A DNA stretch of 64,000 bases from Bog-473 sp963788125 (GCA_963788125.1 CAWBFN010000001.1:1736001-1800000), one strand, 5' to 3'. Shown: positions 26,051-34,818, numbered from the stretch's first letter. The notes: generated from the letters alone by a model not told the origin. Numbers and translations are program-made.

Positions 26051-26908
26051 TCAGGCGAACACGACGGTCTTGGTGCCGTTGAGCAGCACCCGGTCCTCGA
26101 GGTGCCAGCGCAGGCCGCGGGCGAGGACGGTCCGCTCAATGTCCCGCCCCACCCTGCGCAGCTCCTCCGGACTGTCCGCGTGGTCGATCCGGCGGGTGTC
26201 CTGCTCAATGATCGGGCCCTCGTCGAGGTCGGCGGTGACGTAGTGGCAGGTCGCCCCGATCAGCTTGACGCCGCGGGCAAAGGCCTGGTGGTAGGGCCTG
26301 GAGCCGGCGAAGGAGGGGAGGAAGCTGTGATGGATGTTCACGATGCGCCCCCGGTGACGATCACAGAGGGACGCCGGGAGAATCTGCATGTAGCGGGCGA
26401 GGACCATGACGTCGGCGCGTTCGGACACGAAGATGCTCTCGATCTCGTGGAAGGCCACCTCCTTCCCGGCCGGGTCGGTCGGCACCGGTATGCACCGGAA
26501 CGGGATCTCGTGCCACTCGACGAAGGAGCGAAGGTCCTCGTGGTTGGAGATGACGCTGGTGATCTCGCACTCGATGTCACCGCTGCGCCAACGGTGCAAC
26601 AGGTCGGCGAGGCAGTGGTCCTCCTTGCTGACGAGCAACACCACCCGCTTCCTGACCTCGCTGTCGGAGAGCTGCCAGTCCATGGCGAACTCCGCCGCCA
26701 CCGGCTCGAACGCCTCCCGGAAGACGGCGGGACCGAAGGGCAGGCTCTCCGCCGTGACCTCGATGCGGAGGAAGAAGCGGCCCGAACTCAGGTCACCGTG
26801 CTGGGCCGCCTCGAGCACCGAACCACCGTGGCCGGCGATGAACCCGGTGACGGCCGCCACGATCCCGACACGGTCCGGGCAGGTGACGGTCAGCACGTAT
26901 CGACGCAT
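26051..26908 (-). CDS. purU: Formyltetrahydrofolate deformylase PurU
   Basis: 285 residues. N-terminal ACT domain (YVLTVTCPDRVGIVAAVTGF) and a C-terminal formyltransferase-type catalytic domain with the active-site motif NIHHSFLPSFAGSRPYHQAF and the aspartate region YVTADLDEGPIIEQD. It releases formate from 10-formyl-tetrahydrofolate and balances one-carbon units. The protein begins directly with the ACT strand, so the ATG at 26908 is well supported. Confidence 0.95.
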   Translation of the reverse strand: MRRYVLTVTCPDRVGIVAAVTGFIAGHGGSVLEAAQHGDLSSGRFFLRIEVTAESLPFGPAVFREAFEPVAAEFAMDWQLSDSEVRKRVVLLVSKEDHCLADLLHRWRSGDIECEITSVISNHEDLRSFVEWHEIPFRCIPVPTDPAGKEVAFHEIESIFVSERADVMVLARYMQILPASLCDRHRGRIVNIHHSFLPSFAGSRPYHQAFARGVKLIGATCHYVTADLDEGPIIEQDTRRIDHADSPEELRRVGRDIERTVLARGLRWHLEDRVLLNGTKTVVFA

Positions 26909-26925
26909 CGGCCCCGGTGTTCCAT

Positions 26926-26981
26926 CGGTCTCCTGTCCTGCCGCCGGTCTCCTGTCCTGCCGCCGGTCTCCTGTCCTGCCC
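26926..26981. repeat. 19-bp tandem repeat, nearly three copies
   Basis: Unit cggtctcctgtcctgccgc at 26926-26944 and 26945-26963, with a third copy at 26964-26981 lacking its last base and diverging near its end. It fills the spacer between the stop of the CoA-transferase gene (26982) and the start of purU. Read on the minus strand each unit contains CAGGACAGGAGACC, which resembles a ribosome binding site, so it may add SD-like sequences before purU. Confidence 0.9.
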
Positions 26982-28154
26982 CTAGCTCAGCGCGCCGCTC
27001 TCGCGCAGCTTGGTGACCGTCCCGTCGTCGATTCCCCACTCGACCAACCCCGACACGGTGTCGGCCCCCGGGGGCGACGGCGGGCGGCTGATGGCGGACG
27101 GGGTGCGGCTGAAACGGGGCGCCGGCGCGGGCTGCACGACGCCATCGACCTCGACGAAGGTCGAGCGGGCCTTGTTGTGGGGGTGGAGAGGCGCTTCCCA
27201 CGGCGAGAGCACGGGAGCGGCGCAGGCATCGGTACCCTCGAAGATCGCCGTCCACTCGTCCCGCGTCTTGGTCGAGAACACCGCGGCGAACCGCTCCTTC
27301 ATGGCCGGCCACGCGGCCTTGTCGCTCTGCTCGAGCATGGTCGGGTCGCCGGCCAGCCCCAGGCCGTCGAGAAGCTCGGCGTAGAACTGGGTCTCGAGCG
27401 CCCCCACGGCGAAGTACTTGCCGTCGGCCGTCTCGTAGACCTCGTAGTGCGGCGCCCCCGTGTCGAGCACGTTGGCCGCCCGCTGCTCGGTCCACATGCC
27501 CGACTGGTGGACGGCGTAGATCATCGTCATCAGGGAGGCCGACCCGTCCACCATGGCGGCGTCGACCACCTGGCCCCGGCCCGATCGGGCCGCCTCCAAC
27601 AGCGCGGCCACCATGCCGAAGGCGAGCAGCATCCCTCCGCCCCCGAAGTCGCCCACCAGGTTGAGCGGGGGCACCGGCAGCTCGCCGGCCCGACCGATGG
27701 GCCATAGCGCGCCGCTGATGGCGATGTAGTTGATGTCGTGACCGGCCGTCGGCGCCATGGGCCCGTCCTGGCCCCATCCCGTCATGCGCCCGTAGACCAG
27801 TCCGGCGTTGTGGGCCCAGCACGCGTCGGGTCCCAGCCCGAGCCGTTCGGCCACCCCGGGCCGGAACCCCTCGATCAGCCCGTCGGCCTGCTCGACGAGG
27901 CGCAGCACGAGATCGACCGCGTCCGGGTGCTTCAGGTCGATCCCCACCGAGGCGCGGCTCCTGTTGGACACGTCCCAGTACGGTCCGCTCGACCCGGCAG
28001 CCCGTTCCGGGGCCCCGGGAGCCGCCCGCTCGAGGCGAATGACCTGGGCACCGGCGTCGGCCAGCAGCATCGCGGCGTACGGGCCCGGCCCGATGCCCGC
28101 CAGTTCGATGATCTTTGTCCCGCTCAGCGGACCGCTCCTCGACGACTGTGCCAT
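26982..28154 (-). CDS. CaiB/BaiF family CoA-transferase (alpha-methylacyl-CoA racemase-like)
   Basis: 390 residues from the ATG at 28154. Class III CoA-transferase fold: GPLSGTKIIELAGIGPGPYA at the N terminus, ADAGAQVIRLER and the catalytic-aspartate region TAGHDINYIAISGAL, which is the form found in alpha-methylacyl-CoA racemases (GHDINY). Length fits the racemase group. It likely epimerises 2-methyl-branched acyl-CoA for beta-oxidation; an acyl-CoA dehydrogenase lies 3 kb away. Divergent from galK. Confidence 0.88.
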   Translation of the reverse strand: MAQSSRSGPLSGTKIIELAGIGPGPYAAMLLADAGAQVIRLERAAPGAPERAAGSSGPYWDVSNRSRASVGIDLKHPDAVDLVLRLVEQADGLIEGFRPGVAERLGLGPDACWAHNAGLVYGRMTGWGQDGPMAPTAGHDINYIAISGALWPIGRAGELPVPPLNLVGDFGGGGMLLAFGMVAALLEAARSGRGQVVDAAMVDGSASLMTMIYAVHQSGMWTEQRAANVLDTGAPHYEVYETADGKYFAVGALETQFYAELLDGLGLAGDPTMLEQSDKAAWPAMKERFAAVFSTKTRDEWTAIFEGTDACAAPVLSPWEAPLHPHNKARSTFVEVDGVVQPAPAPRFSRTPSAISRPPSPPGADTVSGLVEWGIDDGTVTKLRESGALS

Positions 28155-28199
28155 CGCAGGATCGTGACCCGGGCGGCCCGTACCGGTCAAGCTGGAGCA

Positions 28200-29240
28200 A
28201 TGCGGATCGCTCGTGCACCCGGAAGGGTCACCCTGATCGGTGACCACACCGACTACAACCAGGGACTTTCGCTGCCGATGGCGATCGACCTGGCCACCGA
28301 GGCGGTCTACACCCCCAGGGCGGGCACCTTCCTGATCGGCATCTCGAGCGACCAGATTCCCGAACCCTGGGAGATACCCGTGGGGCTCGTGGGCTCACCG
28401 GCGACGGGCGTCCCGCCGCCCTCGCCGGACCCGCTGGCCGCGGCCCTCGTGGCCCTGGCGCGGCCGCCGTCGGGGGGGGAGGTGAAGGTCAGCAGCACCA
28501 TCCCCATCGGCGCCGGGCTCTCGTCGAGTGCGGCGTTCTCGGTGGCTCTCCTGCTGGCCCTCGGTCGCGAGGGTGACCCCCTCACACTGGCCAGAGACTG
28601 CCAGGACGCCGAGGAGGTCGCCGGATCACACGTCGGCCTCCTCGATCCGCTGGCCATCGTCGGGGCGCAGGCCGGCCATGCCCTCTTCATCGACTTCTCC
28701 ACGCTCGAGTACCGTCCCGTCGCCATACCCGAGGCGGCGGCGTTCGTCGTCGTGCACTGCGGGACGAGTCGGCAGCTCGCCGCCACCGCCTACGCCGATC
28801 GGAGGGCCGAATGCGACAGGGCGGCCAACCAGATCGGTCGACCTCTGGGCCTCTGCGAGCTGGGTGACCTCAGCGCGCTGCGCGATCCCGTGCTCCGCCG
28901 GAGGGCCCGCCACGTGATCACCGAGTGCGCGCGGGTGCGAGAGGTGGAGCGCCTCTTGGCCCGGGGCAACCTGACCGGGGTGGGTGCGGTGATGGTCGAG
29001 GGGCACCGGAGCCTGGCCGAGGACTTCAGGGTGTCGACGGCCGACCTCGACGAGCTGGTCGACCGCCTGGTGGCCACCCCGGGCGTCTACGGGGCCCGCC
29101 TGAGCGGTGGTGGATTCGGTGGTTGCGCCATCGCCCTGTGCGCCCCGGACTCACCGGCGCTCGATCCCGACAGCCACGCGCCGCTGCCCGCCTGGCGGGT
29201 CCACCCCGCCCCGGGGGCCGAGGTCGGCCCGGTCAAGTGA
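28200..29240 (+). CDS. galK: Galactokinase (GHMP kinase)
   Basis: 346 residues, shorter than the usual 380-400. Signature RAPGRVTLIGDHTDYNQGLS at the N terminus: galactokinases normally have GEHTDYN, so Glu is replaced by Asp. GHMP motif 2 is IPIGAGLSSSAAFSVALLLA and motif 3 is ARLSGGGFGGCAIALC. GGAG lies only 2 bases before the ATG; longer in-frame starts run antisense through the CoA-transferase gene and are rejected. No galT or galE is adjacent, so it is an orphan; another sugar substrate is possible. Confidence 0.85.
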   Translation: MRIARAPGRVTLIGDHTDYNQGLSLPMAIDLATEAVYTPRAGTFLIGISSDQIPEPWEIPVGLVGSPATGVPPPSPDPLAAALVALARPPSGGEVKVSSTIPIGAGLSSSAAFSVALLLALGREGDPLTLARDCQDAEEVAGSHVGLLDPLAIVGAQAGHALFIDFSTLEYRPVAIPEAAAFVVVHCGTSRQLAATAYADRRAECDRAANQIGRPLGLCELGDLSALRDPVLRRRARHVITECARVREVERLLARGNLTGVGAVMVEGHRSLAEDFRVSTADLDELVDRLVATPGVYGARLSGGGFGGCAIALCAPDSPALDPDSHAPLPAWRVHPAPGAEVGPVK

Positions 29241-29281
29241 CCCGGCCCGGTGGCCCGGCCCCGTGGCCCAGTCCGGCTCCT

Positions 29282-30337
29282 TCAGTCGCCCGACTCCGAG
29301 GCGGCCTGCGACGTCGTCACCAACGCCTCGAGCGCGGCCTTGGCCCGGCCGCTGTCGATGGATTCGACCGCCAGATCGACCCCGTCCGCCAGATCGTCGA
29401 CCCGGCCGATCACCATCAGGGCCGCCGCGGCATTGAGCACCCCGATGTCGCGATTGGGCCCTCGCTCCCCTTCGAGGACGGAGCGGATCGCTCGGGCGTT
29501 GAACGCCGCGTCCCCGCCGCGCAGATCGTCCATCGTGGCGGGGGCGAAGCCCAATGCCGCCGGGTCGACCCTCCACTCCCTGAGCTCGTAGGAGCCGTCG
29601 CCGTCGCCCACGAGCTCGAGCACGGTGGAGGGTGAGGTCACGCTCAGCTCGTCCAGCCCGTCGTCGGCATAAACGATCATGGCGCGTCTGCTCCCCGTGG
29701 CCCCGAGCACGGTGGCCATGATGGACGCCATCGCCGGGTCGTTGACGCCCACCAGTTGACGGCGCGTGCCGGCGGGGTTGGTGAGCGGACCGAGGAAGTT
29801 GAAGATGGTCGGGACACCGAGCTCGCGCCGCACCGGCGCCACGAACCGCATGGCCGGATGGAAGCGTTGGGCGAAACAGAAGCCGATGCCGGCCTCGGTC
29901 ACGCATCGAGCCACCCCCACCGGGCCGATCTCGATGGCGACGCCCAGGGCCTCCAGCACGTCGGCGGAGCCCACCGACGACGAGGCCGACCGGCCGCCGT
30001 GCTTGCACACCGTCACCCCTGCACCCGCCACCGTCAGCGCGGCCAGGGTCGTCACATTGATGCTGCTCAACCGGTCGCCGCCTGTTCCCACCAGATCGAC
30101 CACGCCGTCGGGCCCCTGGGGGAGGTCCAGTGCCACCGCCGCCCCGACCATGGCCCGGGCCAGGCCGGTCACCTCCTCGACCGTCTCCCCCTTGGCGCGC
30201 AGGAGGGTGAGAAAGGCCCCGATCTGCGACGGTGCCACCTCACCGGACAGCACCGAGGCCAGCGTCGATTCGGCCTCCTTCTCGGTGAGCGACTCGCGGC
30301 GCATCAGGCGGGTCAGGACATCGGGCCACTCGAGCAT
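29282..30337 (-). CDS. trpD: Anthranilate phosphoribosyltransferase
   Basis: 351 residues from the ATG at 30337, which overlaps the stop of the acyl-CoA dehydrogenase gene (TGATG). Second step of tryptophan synthesis. Motifs: DLVGTGGDRLSSINVTTLAA and KHGGRSASSSVGSADVLEAL (usual form KHGNR, so Asn is Gly here), FNFLGPLTNPAGTRRQLVGV and VVYADDGLDE-like VYADDGLDELS. It is not in a trp operon but downstream of a lipid-catabolism gene. A TrpD2-like relative is a remote alternative. Confidence 0.88.
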   Translation of the reverse strand: MLEWPDVLTRLMRRESLTEKEAESTLASVLSGEVAPSQIGAFLTLLRAKGETVEEVTGLARAMVGAAVALDLPQGPDGVVDLVGTGGDRLSSINVTTLAALTVAGAGVTVCKHGGRSASSSVGSADVLEALGVAIEIGPVGVARCVTEAGIGFCFAQRFHPAMRFVAPVRRELGVPTIFNFLGPLTNPAGTRRQLVGVNDPAMASIMATVLGATGSRRAMIVYADDGLDELSVTSPSTVLELVGDGDGSYELREWRVDPAALGFAPATMDDLRGGDAAFNARAIRSVLEGERGPNRDIGVLNAAAALMVIGRVDDLADGVDLAVESIDSGRAKAALEALVTTSQAASESGD

Positions 30338-31512
30338 CAGTCCCACCACAGGTCCCGGTCCAAGACGCCCCGCGCGATCAGGCCCAGCTGCACTTGGGAG
30401 GTGCCCTCGACGATGGTCAGCTGCTTGGCGTCCCGGTACCACTGCTCCGTCGGATGGTCCTCCATGTACCCGGGGGCACCCAGGAGCTGCACGGCCAGAG
30501 ACGAGGCCCGCACGGCCAGTTCGGTGGCGTGGTACTTGGCCATGGAGAGGAACGGGACATGCTCCTTGGTGTACTTGCCCTGATCAGCCAGGACGGCGGC
30601 CCGGTAGGTGAGCAGTCGCGCCGCTTCGATGTCAACCGCGCACTTGGCGATCTCCCATTGGATGCCCTGGAAGTCGGCGATGGTATGGCCGAAGGCCTCG
30701 CGCCGCTGCACGTAGTCGGTGGCGTACATGAGCGCCCCCTCGGCCAGGCCGATGCCCCGGGCCGCAACGATCGGGCGCATGGCGTTGAGGGCGTGCATGG
30801 CCAACCGGAAGCCTCCCACCTCGCCGATCACGTTCTCGGCCGGCACGCGCACGTCGCTCAGCACGAGCTCACCGGTGTCGATGCCTCGCACTCCCATCTT
30901 GTGGTCGATTCGACCAACGTCGACGCCTTCCCATTCCCGCTCGACGATGAAGGCGGTCACCGAGTCGTGGGCCCGACTCGACGGCCCGCCCGTCTTGGCG
31001 AAGACGGTGTACCAGTCGGCCTCCCTGACGCCCGACATCCAGCACTTGGTGCCGTTGAGGATCCACCCGCCCCGGTTCTCCGGATCGGCCACGCCCTTGG
31101 TGCGCATGCCCATCACGTCGCTTCCCGCCTGCGCCTCCGAGAGCCCGAATGCCGCCCGCTGGGTTCCCTCGGCGATCCCGGGCAGGTACGTGGCCTTCTG
31201 GGCCTCGCTGCCGGCGATCATCACCGGACCGGTGGGCAGCCGGGTGAGGAGGAGCATCAACGCGGCGACGTTCGAGTACTTGGCCACCTCCTCGATGGCG
31301 ATGGCCAGACCGAGGATGCCGGCTCCCGAACCGCCGTACTCACTCGGTATGCAGAGTCCGAGGAGGCCGGCGGAGCGAAACGCGTCGAACACGTCGTAGG
31401 GATAGACGCGTTCCTTGTCGATGGCCCGTGCCCGGGGCTGGACCTTGTCCTGGGCCAACCGCCGCACCGAATCCCGCAGTGCGGCGAACTCGTCGGAGAG
31501 TTCAAAATCCAC
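30337..31512 (-). CDS. Acyl-CoA dehydrogenase
   Basis: 391 residues, GTG start. Typical three-part fold: signature FGLSEAQAGSDVMGMRTKG, then GWILNGTKCWMSGVREADWY, and the C-terminal helical domain (VQRREAFGHTIADFQGIQWE). The catalytic base is the Glu of TIVEGTSQVQ, the position used in short/medium-chain enzymes. It oxidises an acyl-CoA with FAD and passes electrons to ETF. The stop overlaps the trpD start, so the two are translationally coupled despite unrelated roles. Confidence 0.93.
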   Translation of the reverse strand: MDFELSDEFAALRDSVRRLAQDKVQPRARAIDKERVYPYDVFDAFRSAGLLGLCIPSEYGGSGAGILGLAIAIEEVAKYSNVAALMLLLTRLPTGPVMIAGSEAQKATYLPGIAEGTQRAAFGLSEAQAGSDVMGMRTKGVADPENRGGWILNGTKCWMSGVREADWYTVFAKTGGPSSRAHDSVTAFIVEREWEGVDVGRIDHKMGVRGIDTGELVLSDVRVPAENVIGEVGGFRLAMHALNAMRPIVAARGIGLAEGALMYATDYVQRREAFGHTIADFQGIQWEIAKCAVDIEAARLLTYRAAVLADQGKYTKEHVPFLSMAKYHATELAVRASSLAVQLLGAPGYMEDHPTEQWYRDAKQLTIVEGTSQVQLGLIARGVLDRDLWWD

Positions 31513-31562
31513 CGGCGAAGGCTACCGGAAGCGCCAGGGCGCCCCGAAGGCCTCGACCGAGG

Positions 31563-31802
31563 TCAGGCCGACTTGCGGCGCTGTCGGACGATGCGGCGAC
31601 GCTCCCGCTCGGTCGTCCCGCCCCACACACCCTCGCGCTCGCGGTGGGCCAGGGCGTGCTCGAGGCAGGCCTGACGGACCGGGCACTCGCCGCAGATGAC
31701 CTTGGCCTCGGCCGCATCGGCCTCGTCCTCTGAGATCGGGTAGAACACCTCGACATCGAGGCCCCGGCAGGCGGCTTGCTTGCGCCACGTGGTGGCACTC
31801 AT
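31563..31802 (-). CDS. WhiB-family Fe-S transcription factor
   Basis: 79 residues from the ATG at 31802, with GAGGAAG upstream; the longer in-frame extension is frame noise. Four cysteines coordinate the [4Fe-4S] cluster: one in KQAACRGLD and three in ICGECPVRQACLEHA. The turn motif GVWGGTTERERRR and a basic tail follow. Found only in actinobacteria and their phages. Size and sequence are closest to WhiB1/WhmE types; the subgroup is a guess. Confidence 0.95.
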   Translation of the reverse strand: MSATTWRKQAACRGLDVEVFYPISEDEADAAEAKVICGECPVRQACLEHALAHREREGVWGGTTERERRRIVRQRRKSA

Positions 31803-31930
31803 GGGAAACACTTCCTCGCAAAGACGGATATGAGCAGCTCGCCCTGGTCGGGAGCACAGCCGGGCCACACCACCTGGCCCCGGCAGGGCCATATCACGCG
31901 GCCCCGGCACCGATATTCCGGCGAGCGAAA

Positions 31931-31960
31931 AGTATGGCCCAGCGAAGGTCGGCCTGTAAA
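31931..31960 (-). promoter_or_regulatory. Probable whiB promoter
   Basis: On the minus strand: TTTACA (31955-31960), 18-bp spacer, CATACT (31931-31936). Five and four matches to consensus. It lies about 130 bases before the whiB start, leaving a long 5' untranslated region that contains several GGCC-rich short repeats. The 183-bp spacer 31803-31985 shows no other gene. Confidence 0.5.
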
Positions 31961-31985
31961 GACCCACACAAAGAAACGGCCCTGG

Positions 31986-32603
31986 TCAGCCGATATGAAG
32001 CGGCTTTGTTGTGCCGCGCAGGTCACCGAGCAGTTCCCGGCGCACGGCCGGAGTGAGAACGGTGCGCGCCGCGTAGTCGGGGTGGCCGGCCACCAGGGTC
32101 ACCCCGCCCGGATCTCCGGCGAAAGCCTCCACCTGGGCGGGCGTGAACCCGAAACGCAGGTAGTGCACCGCCGGCGTCAGCGTGTCGCGGACCAGCGCCG
32201 CCTCGTGCGCCTCCTCCGGCCGGCTGGGCACGATCTCGCCGCCCACCTCCACCCCGAGCGCCCGCTCGATACCCACCAACTTGGGCAGCCACTCCCGCAG
32301 CATCCCCTCCGAGGTCAGCTCGATCAACAGGGTGCCCGAGAGCTCTCCGACCTGGGGCAACAGGCGGTTGTAGATGTCGAGCTCGACCTGTAGGGCCTCG
32401 TCGGCGAGGATCTTCTCCACCCGGGCCATCTCTTGAACCTGGAACCGTACGGTGTCGAAGCACTCGAACACGACGGTCATGAGGGGACCCAGTGCGACAC
32501 GGCGTAGCCGTTTGCGGGCGATGATCTGCGCTCGATACTCCTCGCGCACCCTTTCGTAGGCCCGTAGGTCGAGCACGTCGTCCAGGGTCAGCGCCTCGGT
32601 CAC
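31986..32603 (-). CDS. DUF3501 family protein
   Basis: 205 residues from the GTG at 32603, which overlaps the stop of the Fe-S protein gene (GTGA). N terminus TEALTLDDVLDLRAYERVRE and the segment VALGPLMTVVFECFDTVRFQ are typical of the family. Function is unknown, but these proteins are regularly encoded behind a rubrerythrin and a GlpC-like Fe-S protein, exactly as here. No membrane segment or cysteine cluster is seen. Confidence 0.88.
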   Translation of the reverse strand: MTEALTLDDVLDLRAYERVREEYRAQIIARKRLRRVALGPLMTVVFECFDTVRFQVQEMARVEKILADEALQVELDIYNRLLPQVGELSGTLLIELTSEGMLREWLPKLVGIERALGVEVGGEIVPSRPEEAHEAALVRDTLTPAVHYLRFGFTPAQVEAFAGDPGGVTLVAGHPDYAARTVLTPAVRRELLGDLRGTTKPLHIG

Positions 32604-33916
32604 CCCGACTTCTCCAGACCGTAGGCCTGTGCCAGCACCTGCAGGGGGTGCCGGGGTCTCACCCCCGTCTCCTGGGTGATCGCACCGTTGGCCAGGTGGC
32701 AGTCCCCGCAGACGACGTCGTTGCCGGCCGCGGTGATCTCCTGCGCCATCGGGGCCGCCACCTGGCGCGCCAATGCATAGTTCTCCGCCCGGTAGCCCCA
32801 GGTCCCGTCGATGCCCGAGCAGCGTTGCACGAGCGTGCACCTGATCCCCGCCATCTTGAGCAGGTCGCGGCTCTTGAGCCCGGCGTTCTGCGCCAAGAGG
32901 TGGCACGCCACGTGGTACGTCACGGCGCCGGGCACGCTGCCGTCGTCGCGCCCGGGAAACTCGTCGCGCAGCGAGAACTGGTCTTCGGGGTCCCTCTGGC
33001 GCTTCATGAGATACTCCGCCGGGTCGTAGGTGTGGGCCGCCACCAGCTCCGCGTCGGCGCCGGCGGCGTAAAGGGGGTAGTCCCGCTTGACGACGTAGGC
33101 ACAGGTCGGCTGGGCCACGACGACGTCACGCCCGGCCCGCACCTCGCGCACCAGCGCGGCCACGTTGCGACGAGCCGCCTTCTCGAACTGCTCCACGTTG
33201 CCCGAGTGCAGCCAGGGCGCGCCGCAGCACGTGGTCCCCTCGGGGAGCGTGCACGCCACCCCGTTGTGCTCGTAGACCCGTACCAGGTCCTTGCCGACGT
33301 CGGGATCCATGTACTCGACGAAGCAGGTGGGAAAGACCGTAACCGCCCCGCCGTCCTGCGACACGGCCGGCGCGCGCCTCCTGCGGGCAAACCAGGTCGT
33401 GAAGCGCTGGCGCGCGTAGGGCGGAAGCAACCGCTCCGAGGCCAGCCCGACCGTCTTCTCCATGACCCGTCGCGTCCAGGAACCGGGGGTGCCGGTGGCC
33501 CAGTTCACCACCGGTGCCGCCACCACCGACGCCATACCCAGCGCGTCGGTGCGACCCAGGAACTGGTCCGTCACGCGCTCCCCGAGCCCCTGGCCCTCGC
33601 GGGTGCGCACGGCGTGGACCCGGCTCATGAGGCGCGGGAAGTCGAGCTTCCACTCGTGCGGAGGCACGTAGGGGCACTTCACGTAGCAGAGCTTGCACTG
33701 ATAGCACTCGTCGACCACCTGGTCGCGCTCGCCCTCGGTCAGCGCGGAGACGTCACCGTCCCGCGCGTCGATGAACCCGAACATGGTCGGGAACGACGGG
33801 CACAGGTTGAAACAGAGGCGGCACCCGTGGCACAGGTCGAAGACGCGGTCGAGCTCCTCACGCAGGGCGCCGCGGTCGAAGTACCGCGGATCGGTCGGGT
33901 CGTAGACGGCGGTCAT
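32600..33916 (-). CDS. GlpC/HdrD-like iron-sulfur protein
   Basis: 438 residues. Two ferredoxin-type 4Fe-4S clusters at the N terminus: CHGCRLCFNLCPS and CYQCKLCYVKCPY. Two cysteine-rich (CCG-type) domains follow: EGTTCCGAPWLHSG with PTCAYVVKRDYP, and VTYHVACHLLAQNAG with VQRCSGIDGTWG and CGDCHL. This is the heterodisulfide-reductase-subunit-D architecture used to pass electrons between flavoproteins and thiols or quinones. It starts 12 bases after rubrerythrin, so it may be the electron donor system for peroxide reduction (inference). Confidence 0.9.
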   Translation of the reverse strand: MTAVYDPTDPRYFDRGALREELDRVFDLCHGCRLCFNLCPSFPTMFGFIDARDGDVSALTEGERDQVVDECYQCKLCYVKCPYVPPHEWKLDFPRLMSRVHAVRTREGQGLGERVTDQFLGRTDALGMASVVAAPVVNWATGTPGSWTRRVMEKTVGLASERLLPPYARQRFTTWFARRRRAPAVSQDGGAVTVFPTCFVEYMDPDVGKDLVRVYEHNGVACTLPEGTTCCGAPWLHSGNVEQFEKAARRNVAALVREVRAGRDVVVAQPTCAYVVKRDYPLYAAGADAELVAAHTYDPAEYLMKRQRDPEDQFSLRDEFPGRDDGSVPGAVTYHVACHLLAQNAGLKSRDLLKMAGIRCTLVQRCSGIDGTWGYRAENYALARQVAAPMAQEITAAGNDVVCGDCHLANGAITQETGVRPRHPLQVLAQAYGLEKSG

Positions 33917-33928
33917 GAGGCCGCCGGG

Positions 33929-34348
33929 CTATGCGACCGACTCAAGCCCCTGCGTGAAGCGGCCGGCATGGGACTTCTCGGCCTTGGCCAGTGTCTCGAG
34001 CCACTCGCCGATCTCCTCGAAGCCCTCGTCACGCGCCGTCTTGGCGAACCCGGGATACATCTCGGTGTACTCGTAGGTCTCTCCTTCAATGGCGGACTTC
34101 AGGTTGTCCTCCGTCGCGCCGACCGGCACGCCGGTCACCGGGTCGCCCACCTCCCTCAGGAAGTCGAAGTGGCCGAAGGCGTGACCCGTCTCGCCCTCGG
34201 CGACCGAGCGGAACAGGGCCGCCACGTCCGGGTAGCCCTCCACGTCGGCCTTCTGGGCGAAGTACAGGTACCGACGGTTGGCCTGGCTCTCGCCGGCAAA
34301 CGCTTCCTTGAGGTTGGCCTCGGTCTTGGACCCCTTCAATGCTGGCAT
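33929..34348 (-). CDS. Rubrerythrin (diiron domain only)
   Basis: 139 residues, ferritin-like four-helix bundle. Diiron ligands are visible in NLKEAFAGESQANRRYLYFA, SVAEGETGHAFGHF, EGETYEYTEMYPGFAKTA and KAEKSHAGRF. The C-terminal rubredoxin domain of classic rubrerythrins is missing, so electrons must come from another protein. Rubrerythrins reduce hydrogen peroxide. Cotranscribed with a Fur-type regulator 30 bases upstream. Confidence 0.93.
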   Translation of the reverse strand: MPALKGSKTEANLKEAFAGESQANRRYLYFAQKADVEGYPDVAALFRSVAEGETGHAFGHFDFLREVGDPVTGVPVGATEDNLKSAIEGETYEYTEMYPGFAKTARDEGFEEIGEWLETLAKAEKSHAGRFTQGLESVA

Positions 34349-34378
34349 GTTGTGCGTGTTCCCTTCTCGGTAGTGGTA

Positions 34379-34807
34379 CTACGGCCGATCTTCTCGACAC
34401 CCGTCGCAGAGCCCACGAAAGACGACCTCGGCGCTCAGCACGTCGAACCCCGGAGCGGCGCCGGGCGGCACGGCCAGGCCCGGAAAGTCGGCGTTCACGT
34501 CCCGGACCTTGCCGCACCCGCGGCACACCACGTGGTGGTGGGTGGCCTCGACGTTGGGGTCGAACCGGACGGCGCCGGTTCCCAGGTCCAATGCGTCGAT
34601 CTGGCCCAGCTCGGACAGGTCGTGCAGCGTCTGGTAGACGGTCTTGAGCGAGACGTTGGGCATCTCGGTGCGCACCCTCTCGTAGACCCTCTCGGCCGAG
34701 GGGTGCGTGACGTCGCCCTCCAGCGCGCGGAAGATGCACTGCCGCTGGGCCGTGATCTTGCGACCGTGGGCCCGGAACAGTTCGGTCAACGCGTCGGGAG
34801 ACTGCAT
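34379..34807 (-). CDS. Fur-family transcriptional regulator (PerR-like)
   Basis: 142 residues from the ATG at 34807. Winged-helix DNA-binding half (KITAQRQCIFRALEG, VSLKTVYQTLHDLSELGQI) and the metal-binding half (THHHVVCRGCGKVRDVNADF, ending GLCDGCRED with a second CxxC). Context with rubrerythrin suggests a peroxide sensor of the PerR type, though iron sensing by a true Fur is not excluded. A Fur-like palindrome lies in its own promoter, so it is probably autoregulated. Longer in-frame starts overlap the operator and glpD. Confidence 0.9.
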   Translation of the reverse strand: MQSPDALTELFRAHGRKITAQRQCIFRALEGDVTHPSAERVYERVRTEMPNVSLKTVYQTLHDLSELGQIDALDLGTGAVRFDPNVEATHHHVVCRGCGKVRDVNADFPGLAVPPGAAPGFDVLSAEVVFRGLCDGCREDRP

Positions 34808-34818
34808 GTAGAGGAGCC

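Noticed and set aside
29241..29281. GC-rich repeats between convergent galK and trpD as a terminator
   Set aside because: The ggcccggtggcccgg stretch is a direct rather than an inverted repeat, and no stable stem stood out by eye.
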